This document shows positions 57,075 to 64,000 of a DNA stretch of 64,000 nucleotides, piece after piece (the first letter of the stretch is position 1; every line of letters starts with the position of its first letter). The translations under genes were made by a program, and so were the position numbers. Source of the stretch: Candidatus Brachybacter algidus (GTDB lineage Bacteria; Bacteroidota; Bacteroidia; Chitinophagales; Saprospiraceae). The notes beneath the pieces are model-generated. The model was not told where the DNA came from. It saw nothing but the letters and a program-made list of their open reading frames with translations, and ran no database searches. The DNA lies in contig JADJSK010000001.1 in NCBI GenBank assembly GCA_016711705.1, positions 806,001-870,000 of the forward strand, written 5' to 3'.

Positions 57075-57956
57075 ATGGAATCAAAATTCAAATCACTTTC
57101 CGTCTTCGAATTTCAATCAAAATTTCCTGATATCCAGAGCTGCTCTAAATATTTAGCAGAACTAAAATGGAAGGATGGATATAAATGTCCGATATGCAGT
57201 AATCTAAAATATTGCAAGGGTATCAAGGATTTTGACAGACAATGTACGAAGTGCTGCCACCTTGAAAGCCCAACGGCTGGGACATTATTCCACAAGGTTA
57301 AATTTTCTCTACAAAAGGCTTTTTGGATAGTGTACTTTATATCAACAAACAAAAAGGGAATGGCCTCAACTGAACTCAGTAGGAAATTACAACTTAGGCA
57401 AAAGACATGTTGGTTATTCAAGCAAAAAGTAATGCAGGCTATGGAAAGTAGCAATATTCATCCATTATTGGGGCAAGTAGAATTAGGACTCTTTGATGTT
57501 GGATATTTGAACAAAACCTCTGGTTCAAAGAAAAATGAAAAGAATAAGATTCTCCTTGCAATAGAAAAAAAATCTAAAGGAATTAGTAGAATGTATGGTT
57601 GTCACCTAAAAAATTTAAAGCAAAATGTGCTAAACAATTTTGTCAAAAATAAAGTAGATCAGGAAGCAACTTTAACTACTCATGATGATTTACTAAACCA
57701 CAAAATTGGAATAAAAAAAACCAAGTCCAATATCATTAAATTCAATAAGATTAATAGAGCAACTAACGGATTAAAATCCTGGTTTGCGGGAATTCATGGC
57801 AATGTCAAGTATATTCAATATTACATAAATGAATATTGCTACAGATACAACAGACACCTGATGAAAGCAGAAATATTTGATGATTTACTGACCCGAATGG
57901 TAAAACATGAGCCCAGGCCTTATTTTGACATTGTTAACTATGCGCCTACTTCATAA
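57075..57956 (+). CDS. IS1595 (ISXO2-like) transposase-related protein with altered catalytic residues
   Basis: The ATG at 57075 gives 293 residues. The N-terminus has a zinc ribbon with Cys38, Cys41, Cys57 and Cys60, then a helical region (LQKAFWIVYFISTNKKGMAS, LRQKTCWLFKQKVM), exactly the layout of IS1595 transposases. The transposase core is degenerate: where the family has VExDE, this protein has VELGLFD (135-141), and where it has HTNxIExFW it has ATNGLKSWF. The last part, INEYCYRYNRH, is conserved. The frame is full length without stops, and no terminal inverted repeats or target duplication are seen. It may be a remnant or a domesticated copy. Confidence 0.82.
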   Translation: MESKFKSLSVFEFQSKFPDIQSCSKYLAELKWKDGYKCPICSNLKYCKGIKDFDRQCTKCCHLESPTAGTLFHKVKFSLQKAFWIVYFISTNKKGMASTELSRKLQLRQKTCWLFKQKVMQAMESSNIHPLLGQVELGLFDVGYLNKTSGSKKNEKNKILLAIEKKSKGISRMYGCHLKNLKQNVLNNFVKNKVDQEATLTTHDDLLNHKIGIKKTKSNIIKFNKINRATNGLKSWFAGIHGNVKYIQYYINEYCYRYNRHLMKAEIFDDLLTRMVKHEPRPYFDIVNYAPTS

Positions 57957-57966
57957 AGTTTGCTTT

Positions 57967-60531
57967 CTAAAACGCCCCCTCATTCAAATTCTCAAAAAAT
58001 GAATTAACCTCCATCTCCCCATGAAATAATACCTCTCTCGGCTTACTCCCTTCATTGCCTCCTACAATGCCCAATGACTCCAACTGATCCATGATCCTTC
58101 CGGCTCTATTATAACCCAACTTCAATCTTCTTTGAATCATTGACGTCGACCCATGCTGATTCTGAACAACCAACAAAGCAGCCTCCTGAATTAAATCATC
58201 CAGGTCAGCCAACTTCAATTGTCCTTTACCACTGCCCTCAGCAGTGTCATCCGGAACTTCCGGCAACATGTATGGCGTAGGAAAACCTTGTTGATCTGCT
58301 ATAAATTTCACCACCTTATCAACCTCGTGCGTATCCACAAAAGCGGACTGGATTCTTACGATCTTTCCATCTGCGGATAAAAGCATGTCACCACGACCGA
58401 TCAATTGATCGGCACCTCCGGCATCCAGAATGATTCCGGAATCTATCTTTGATGATACTTTAAATGCAATTCTAGCCGGGAAGTTCGCTTTTATGATACC
58501 CGTGATGATCTTGACTGAAGGCCTTTGTGTTGCAATTACCAAGTGAATACCGATAGCCCTCGCCAACTGAGCAATTCTTGCAATTGGTGCCTCGATTTCC
58601 TTTCCTGCAGTCATAATTAAGTCTGCAAACTCATCTATAACTAAAACTATAAACGGAAGGAATTTGTGACCTTTGTTTGGATTGAGTTTCCTTTCAGTAA
58701 ATTTATGGTTGTATTCTTTAATATTCCTGACACCGGCCTTCTTCAGCAAGTCGTACCTTGAATCCATCTCAATAACCAATGAATTCAACGTCCTGATCAC
58801 TTTTTTAGTGTCGGTAATAATTGGTTCGTCCTGATCAGGTAGCATGCAAAGGAAATGACTTTCGAGTCTGCTATAAATTGATAATTCAACCTTCTTAGGA
58901 TCGATCAATACCAACTTGACATAAGCCGGGTGATTGTGTTGAATAATCGATAGTAGAATAGCATTAATTCCGACAGATTTCCCTTGCCCTGTGGCTCCAG
59001 CTATGAGTAAGTGAGGCATTTTAGCAAGGTCTGCTACAAATACTTCATTGCTGATCGTTTTACCAAAAGCAATAGGAAGATCCATTTGAGCTGCCTGAAA
59101 TCTCTCTGATCCCAGCACTTCTCTAAGTCCAACAATCTGCTTATTTTGATTTGGAACTTCAATACCGATAGTACCTCTTCCAGGTATTGGAGCAATAATT
59201 CTAATACCAAGTGCCGCTAAACTTAAGGCAATATCGTCTTCAAGGTTTTTAATTTTTGAGATTCTTACACCGGGCGCCGGTACGATCTCATACAAAGTTA
59301 CTGTTGGGCCAATTGTAGCTCGGATCTTAGTGATCTCGATCTTATAATTCAATAGTGTATTAACGATCTGATCCTTATTGGCATTCAGCACTGCGTGATC
59401 TATTTGAACTTGCTGATCATCATAACTATCCAACAGCTCCAATCCAGGTTTTTGATATTTTGAAAGCTCAAGAATTGGGTTGTATGGTTCATCAGGATTG
59501 TCAAGCTCAGCTCTTACTTTTAGTAATTCCTCTTCATCTTTTGTCAACTCATAGATAGGAGCTTCTTGCTCCGTATCTTTATCCTGACGCATTGTAGAGA
59601 AAATTTCATCAATTTCAAAGCCCAATTCTTCCTGGGTTGCTATTTGACCGTTAGAAGGTTGAACATTGGTTTCAGTTTCTTCCAATTCAAAAGGAACATC
59701 CTGATTATAACTAGAAGGGATTCTTTTGGTAAAAGTTGTTTCAACAGCCTCAAATTCATCATCAAAAGATTTGTTTATAATTAAAGAATTATCTTCTACT
59801 ATTTCTTCATCGACATCTTCAACTATTTCAGAATCATCGCCGTATTCATCATTGTGCAAATTATTTCGCTTGAATGACTCTATCCAACCTGAAAAATTTA
59901 AAAACGAGAAGAAGCTCCTATTGAATTCAGGAAAATACTTTTTAAAAGACCACATTTCTGGATTGGCATTTCTAAACCAAACGGCAATAGCTAATAATAC
60001 GAATCCAAATAATAACCAGGTTCCGACTGCTCCTAAATACTCATTACCAAGCGCAACAATACTCTTGCCATATGCGCCACTAAAAGGAAAAGAAGCTGTG
60101 GGAAGGATTAGTTCGAAGAAAGTTGATCCTAAAACCATTGCAAAAAATACGTTTCTAAACATTGGCCAAATCAAGGCTGATCCTTCACCGTTGATCAGTC
60201 TATAGCCTATTCGAATTAATAACAATATTAAAGCAAATGAACTTAAACCAAATGTTAGAAAAATAATTAAATGGGATGCCAAAGCACCAAGCTTACCAAA
60301 CCAATTTTGAGCTACCTTCTCAGCTTCAAAAAGATTGTCCCATTTGAACGGCTGCAAAAAGTCACTATCGGCTTTCCAGGTAAATAAATAAGAGGTAAAG
60401 GATATAAAAAGGAAAATTGCTAATAGATAACAAAACAAACCTGTAATCTTGGGTAGCCTGTCATCCTTTAGAATGTTGCTGATTCTTTTTGTAAAAGAAG
60501 GCGGCGCCTGCTTAGGCTTTCTTGTTGCCAT
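57967..60531 (-). CDS. ftsK: DNA translocase FtsK/SpoIIIE
   Basis: The 854-residue protein has an N-terminal membrane domain with four predicted helices (about 35-200), a short acidic linker (EIVEDVDEEIVED) and the RecA-like motor. Walker A is GATGQGKSVGIN (near 511), Walker B is VLVIDEFADLIM (near 630), and IATQRPSVKIITG follows. The C-terminal winged-helix gamma domain, which reads KOPS-type sites, is AGRIMDQLESLGIVGG. FtsK pumps DNA at the septum and helps resolve chromosome dimers. The linker is shorter than in E. coli. It converges on the transposase-like gene with only ten bases between stops. Confidence 0.96.
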   Translation of the reverse strand: MATRKPKQAPPSFTKRISNILKDDRLPKITGLFCYLLAIFLFISFTSYLFTWKADSDFLQPFKWDNLFEAEKVAQNWFGKLGALASHLIIFLTFGLSSFALILLLIRIGYRLINGEGSALIWPMFRNVFFAMVLGSTFFELILPTASFPFSGAYGKSIVALGNEYLGAVGTWLLFGFVLLAIAVWFRNANPEMWSFKKYFPEFNRSFFSFLNFSGWIESFKRNNLHNDEYGDDSEIVEDVDEEIVEDNSLIINKSFDDEFEAVETTFTKRIPSSYNQDVPFELEETETNVQPSNGQIATQEELGFEIDEIFSTMRQDKDTEQEAPIYELTKDEEELLKVRAELDNPDEPYNPILELSKYQKPGLELLDSYDDQQVQIDHAVLNANKDQIVNTLLNYKIEITKIRATIGPTVTLYEIVPAPGVRISKIKNLEDDIALSLAALGIRIIAPIPGRGTIGIEVPNQNKQIVGLREVLGSERFQAAQMDLPIAFGKTISNEVFVADLAKMPHLLIAGATGQGKSVGINAILLSIIQHNHPAYVKLVLIDPKKVELSIYSRLESHFLCMLPDQDEPIITDTKKVIRTLNSLVIEMDSRYDLLKKAGVRNIKEYNHKFTERKLNPNKGHKFLPFIVLVIDEFADLIMTAGKEIEAPIARIAQLARAIGIHLVIATQRPSVKIITGIIKANFPARIAFKVSSKIDSGIILDAGGADQLIGRGDMLLSADGKIVRIQSAFVDTHEVDKVVKFIADQQGFPTPYMLPEVPDDTAEGSGKGQLKLADLDDLIQEAALLVVQNQHGSTSMIQRRLKLGYNRAGRIMDQLESLGIVGGNEGSKPREVLFHGEMEVNSFFENLNEGAF

Positions 60532-61009
60532 AAGACCTTAATAAATTTTGTAGTTGTCTTAAATAAATGTTGAATACAAGCTACATAGTAAGCTCACATA
60601 CAATTACAAAGATAATAAAATTTATTAATATGTAATAGATTCAAAATAATTGATTCAGAAATTTCAAACTGTTTGGTAAAATTAGGTTTTAGAGGTAAAA
60701 AATGGACGAAAAGCTAGTAATGAATGATGAGTGATGAGTGAAGAACTGATAATGTGTTATTCAAATGAGAGTTTCAAATATTTTAAAAATAAAAAATATC
60801 TTTCTGTAGATGATGTCCTCCCCCTTGGCCACCTCCAAAATTGGACAACCGTATGGCCTCATATTATAGTTCAATATTGGTCATTTTGTTTAATTGAAAG
60901 TTGTTATTTTTAGTAATAAATATGATTGTGTGATGTCCCACTTTGATGGGGGTTTGGGGGGTGGACAATCTAGTATCTATTGTCTATAATCTATTGTCTA
61001 GCATCTCTT
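60532..61009. other. Intergenic stretch between ftsK and prfC
   Basis: It contains the ftsK promoter candidate, a fragment of the CTCCCCCTTGGCC repeat near 60819-60832 and short tandem CTATTGTCTA motifs around 60975-61000. No gene is seen. Confidence 0.5.
60607..60614 (-). promoter_or_regulatory. Bacteroidota -7 element TATCTTTG for ftsK
   Basis: Exact TAnnTTTG on the minus strand, 76 bp before the ftsK ATG. Confidence 0.45.
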
Positions 61010-62590
61010 TTACCCCTCATTCGTCAAATGAAAATCAATTTCCGGATGATTTTCTCTCGCAGTATTTAATGCCCATGCACTTTCGGCAAGATATACAAGC
61101 AGGCCATCTTTGTCTCTTGCTACATCTTTTTTTCTTCTTTGGACAAATGCATCCATGTCAGATTGTTTCTCTGATGTTACCCAGCATGCCTTGTGCAGAT
61201 TCACAGGTTCATAGGTACATTTCGCGCCATATTCATGTTCTAATCTAAATTGAATGACGTCAAACTGAAGCGCACCAACTGTACCTACGATCTTTCGTCC
61301 ATTATCTTCTTTTATGAATAATTGAGCTACACCTTCATCCATTAATTGCTCCAAACCTTTGGCAAGTTGCTTTGACTTCATTGGATCTGCATTGTTTACA
61401 AATCTGAACTGCTCGGGTGAGAAGCTTGGAAGCCCTTTGAAGTGCAATGATTCACCATCTGAAAGGGTATCGCCGATCTTAAAATTACCCGAATCGTATA
61501 AACCTACAACATCTCCAGGATATGCCTCTTCCACCAACTCTTTCTTCGATGCCATGAATGTAGTAGGGTTACTGAACTTCATTTTCGCACCCTTTCTTAC
61601 ATGGAAATAATTGGTATTTCGCTTAAATTCCCCTGAACAAATCCTTAGAAAAGCAATTCTATCTCTATGCTTCGGATCCATATTGGCATGAATCTTGAAA
61701 ACGAATCCAGAGAAAGCATTTTCTTCAGGTCTAACAGTGCGCTCTTCTGTTTCTCGGGGCAAAGGTGGTGGAGCTATTTCCACAAAACAATCTAAGAGCT
61801 CTTTTACTCCAAAGTTATTTACGGCACTTCCAAAAAATACTGGAGACTGATTACCATTCAAATAGGCCTCTTTATCAAAATCCGGGTATATACCTTTTAC
61901 CGTCTCCATTTCTTCCCGCAATTCTTTTGCTGCACTCTCCCCTACTATCTTATCAATGGTTGGATCATTGATGTCATTGATGACAATTGTTTCTCCTTCA
62001 GTTTGTTTTCCATGTGCTCCGAAAAGTGAAAGTTTATTCTCATAGATATTATAAACACCCTTGAAACGTTGTCCCATTCCTATAGGCCATGACAGAGGAC
62101 AAGCATTTAATCCGAGCTTCTGTTCTATATCATCAATTAAATCAAAAGCATCTAAGCCTTCTCTATCCAATTTGTTGATAAACACAATGATAGGTGTCTT
62201 TCGCATACGGCTTACTTCAACCAATTTCTCAGTCTGAGGTTCCACTCCTTTAGCGACATCAATCACCACAATGACACTATCTACTGCCGTCAAGGTCCTA
62301 TAGGTATCTTCTGCAAAATCTTTGTGGCCGGGAGTATCTAATATGTTGATCTGTTTATCTCTGTATTCAAAAGCCATAACCGATGTTGCTACAGAGATAC
62401 CTCTTTGTTTTTCGATCTCCATAAAATCCGAAGTTGCCGACTTCTTGATCTTATTAGATTTTACTGCGCCTGCGACCTGGATAGCTCCACCGAATAACAG
62501 TAATTTTTCGGTCAAAGTTGTTTTCCCTGCATCCGGATGACTGATGATGCCAAAGGTTCTGCGTCTCGCGATTTCCGTTTCTTTGCTCAT
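61010..62590 (-). CDS. prfC: Peptide chain release factor 3
   Basis: The start at 62590 (MSKETEIARRRTFGIISHP) gives 526 residues; the longer frame to 62614 runs into the promoter. It is a translational GTPase with G1 SHPDAGKTT (17-25), G2-like region QRGISVATSVM, G3 DTPGHKDFAEDTYR and G4 NKLDREG. RF3 removes RF1/RF2 from the ribosome after termination. Domain II (FVFKIHANMDPKHRDRIAFL) and the C-terminal domain (VGALQFDVIQFRLEHEYG) match PrfC rather than EF-G. Monocistronic, with an exact -7 promoter element upstream. Confidence 0.96.
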   Translation of the reverse strand: MSKETEIARRRTFGIISHPDAGKTTLTEKLLLFGGAIQVAGAVKSNKIKKSATSDFMEIEKQRGISVATSVMAFEYRDKQINILDTPGHKDFAEDTYRTLTAVDSVIVVIDVAKGVEPQTEKLVEVSRMRKTPIIVFINKLDREGLDAFDLIDDIEQKLGLNACPLSWPIGMGQRFKGVYNIYENKLSLFGAHGKQTEGETIVINDINDPTIDKIVGESAAKELREEMETVKGIYPDFDKEAYLNGNQSPVFFGSAVNNFGVKELLDCFVEIAPPPLPRETEERTVRPEENAFSGFVFKIHANMDPKHRDRIAFLRICSGEFKRNTNYFHVRKGAKMKFSNPTTFMASKKELVEEAYPGDVVGLYDSGNFKIGDTLSDGESLHFKGLPSFSPEQFRFVNNADPMKSKQLAKGLEQLMDEGVAQLFIKEDNGRKIVGTVGALQFDVIQFRLEHEYGAKCTYEPVNLHKACWVTSEKQSDMDAFVQRRKKDVARDKDGLLVYLAESAWALNTARENHPEIDFHLTNEG

Positions 62591-62611
62591 AAATATTTTG
62601 AAATAAGGGCG

Positions 62612-62619
62612 CAAAGGTA
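62612..62619 (-). promoter_or_regulatory. Bacteroidota -7 element TACCTTTG for prfC
   Basis: Exact TAnnTTTG on the minus strand, 21 bp before the prfC start at 62590, which supports the shorter start. Confidence 0.6.
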
Positions 62620-62728
62620 GAAATTAAATTTATGAATGATAAATCTATGTGTGAGGAAGGTGAGAATGTCACAAGCGACCGTCATACTTATTACTGGTTA
62701 ACTATTATATTAATTAACTAGTAAACTT

Positions 62729-63436
62729 CTATCTCCAATTCTGACTCTGATAAATCGCCACAGCCATCATACCTGCTGTTTCTGTCCTTAATCTTGTTTC
62801 TCCCATAGAAGCTGGAGAGAAACCGCTTTCAATGGCCAAATTTACCTCACTTGATGTAAAATCTCCTTCAGGTCCAATAAGTACAATAGTTTTACCTCCA
62901 CCAATGAATGCATTTGACAAATTCACCTTTTCAATATCTTCACAATGTGGAATAAGTTTGGTGGAATAATCCTTTGTATTCTCTAGTATTTGGTTAAATG
63001 AAATATCATTATTGATCAATGTTAAATAACAGTTCAAAGATTGCTTCATGGATGACTGCACAATCCTTTTGATCCTATCTATCTTGATACTAGTTTTGAC
63101 AGATCTTTCACAATTAATGAAAGAAATCTCATCAACACCCATTTCAACTGCCTTTTCTACAAACCACTCGATTCTGTCGATATTCTTCGTTAAAGCGATT
63201 GCAAGGTGTAGCTTTCCAAGCCATTTCTTCTTACTTTGAACAATCTCTACTATACTCGCAAATGCCTGATTCCTTGACATTTGCCCCAATTCACATTTGT
63301 AGATTACACCCGAACCGTCAATCAAATTAATTAAGTCTCCCTGTTGCTTTCTTAGACTTTTGTTTAAATGAACGACCTCTTCCCCTTCTATGATAATAGT
63401 CGAATTATCGTGTTTAACTCCCCAAAACAACTGCAT
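62729..63436 (-). CDS. rsmE: 16S rRNA (uracil(1498)-N3)-methyltransferase RsmE
   Basis: The ATG at 63436 (MQLFWGVKHDNSTIIIEGEE) gives 235 residues; an 11-residue extension to 63469 is not supported. The N-terminal PUA-like part (HLNKSLRKQQGDLINLIDG) precedes a SPOUT knot domain with IALTKNIDRIEWFVEKAVEM, VLIGPEGDFTSSEV and MGETRLRTETAGM, the SAM-binding loops of RsmE. It methylates U1498 of 16S rRNA. It is divergent from rseP across a 129-bp gap. Confidence 0.95.
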   Translation of the reverse strand: MQLFWGVKHDNSTIIIEGEEVVHLNKSLRKQQGDLINLIDGSGVIYKCELGQMSRNQAFASIVEIVQSKKKWLGKLHLAIALTKNIDRIEWFVEKAVEMGVDEISFINCERSVKTSIKIDRIKRIVQSSMKQSLNCYLTLINNDISFNQILENTKDYSTKLIPHCEDIEKVNLSNAFIGGGKTIVLIGPEGDFTSSEVNLAIESGFSPASMGETRLRTETAGMMAVAIYQSQNWR

Positions 63437-63485
63437 TTGTATATATATTAATTTTGATGATATTAGCAAAGCAATTATAAACTAT

Positions 63486-63493
63486 TACCTTTG
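63486..63493 (+). promoter_or_regulatory. Bacteroidota -7 element TACCTTTG for rseP
   Basis: Exact TAnnTTTG match 72 bp before the rseP ATG, leaving an AT-rich leader. Confidence 0.5.
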
Positions 63494-63565
63494 CCAACTT
63501 TCAGAAGCAACTTTATCAGTCGCCTTTGTGTTTGTAAAAAGTAAAATTAAAATAATATTTATTAA

Positions 63566-64000
63566 ATGGATATAGTTATCATGATCGCCCAGCTGATATT
63601 GAGCCTTTCGATATTAGTAATCTTACATGAATTAGGACATTTTATTCCAGCTAAGCTCTTCGGTACACGCGTGGAAAAATTCTATCTCTTCTTTGATCCC
63701 TGGTTTTCACTATTTAAGTTTAAAAAAGGTGATACTGAATACGGTGTTGGCTGGTTGCCTCTGGGAGGATATGTTAAAATATCCGGTATGGTTGATGAGA
63801 GCATGGATAAGGAATTCAAAAATCGTGCACCAGAACCTTGGGAATTCAGGTCTAAAAAGGCATGGCAGCGTCTAATCATAATGATTGGTGGAGTCACTGT
63901 CAACTTCATTTTAGGTTTCTTTATTTTTGGATTGATGTATTTCTTTTATGGTGAGACCAAATTGCCTGCTAAGAATATGACGTATGGAATATCTACTACC
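63566..64000 (+). CDS. rseP: RIP metalloprotease RseP (site-2 protease), 3' end outside window
   Basis: The first 145 codons are present. The first transmembrane helix carries the zinc motif HELGH (21-25) in LVILHELGHFIPAKLFG, followed by the membrane-associated beta loop with WLPLGGYVKISGM, both typical of RseP. A second helix, NFILGFFIFGLMYFF, begins near 115. The PDZ domains and the third zinc ligand lie beyond the window edge. The protease cuts transmembrane anchors such as anti-sigma factors and leftover signal peptides. Confidence 0.95.
   Translation, partial: MDIVIMIAQLILSLSILVILHELGHFIPAKLFGTRVEKFYLFFDPWFSLFKFKKGDTEYGVGWLPLGGYVKISGMVDESMDKEFKNRAPEPWEFRSKKAWQRLIIMIGGVTVNFILGFFIFGLMYFFYGETKLPAKNMTYGISTT

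Noticed and set aside
57000..58000. Complete insertion sequence around the IS1595-like gene
   Set aside because: No terminal inverted repeats or target duplication could be found on either side, and the downstream gap to ftsK is only ten bases.

Overview
The window is an AT-rich chromosomal segment of a Bacteroidota bacterium, most likely a Saprospiraceae-like member (lineage inferred from gene content only). Supporting signs are type IX secretion (T9SS) C-terminal sorting domains, many short lipoproteins, beta-propeller/Y_Y_Y sensor kinases, and several copies of the Bacteroidota -7 promoter element TAnnTTTG. No rRNA, prophage or CRISPR array is visible. There is one tRNA (Leu, anticodon TAG).

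Layout. 1-13.6 kb is mostly housekeeping: a UbiD-family decarboxylase split by a frameshift, an RsmF-like rRNA methyltransferase, BirA, RsfS-FtsH, Ogt-PyrD, aconitase, and a decayed acetoacetate-CoA ligase. 13.6-15.3 kb has a DUF1573 lipoprotein, a tandem array of about 207-bp palindromic units, and a lipocalin-like lipoprotein without a standard start codon. 15.5-27.5 kb is a tightly overlapping minus-strand operon of three envelope genes: a T9SS-sorted beta-helix/thrombospondin-type-3 protein with 17 calcium-binding repeats, an outer-membrane beta-barrel, and a roughly 2030-residue secreted protein with a TANFOR-like N-terminus. 27.6-43.9 kb carries an AraC regulator, azurin, two two-component systems, a beta-propeller-like T9SS protein and a fibronectin-type-III protein. 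44-46.7 kb has a DUF389 membrane protein paired with a CPA1 cation/proton antiporter. 47.5-52.2 kb has secreted proteins and tRNA-Leu. 52.3-64 kb returns to housekeeping: PssA, PurS, RsmI, an S9 peptidase, a degenerate IS1595-type transposase, FtsK, RF3, RsmE and the start of RseP.

How the genes fit together. The accessory half looks like a surface-interaction region: T9SS exports and anchors several large repeat proteins, and sensor kinases lie next to possible target genes. FtsH and RseP are membrane quality-control proteases. PssA, PyrD and PurS serve lipid and nucleotide synthesis.

Two patterns stand out. First, several otherwise intact genes are split by one-base length differences in short A runs (UbiD, AraC, the TPR histidine kinase, the ELP-repeat protein, the FnIII protein), which points to homopolymer sequencing errors or to slippage. 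Second, intergenic DNA is rich in dispersed palindromic repeats, including a MITE-like family with clear terminal inverted repeats and 5-bp target duplications.
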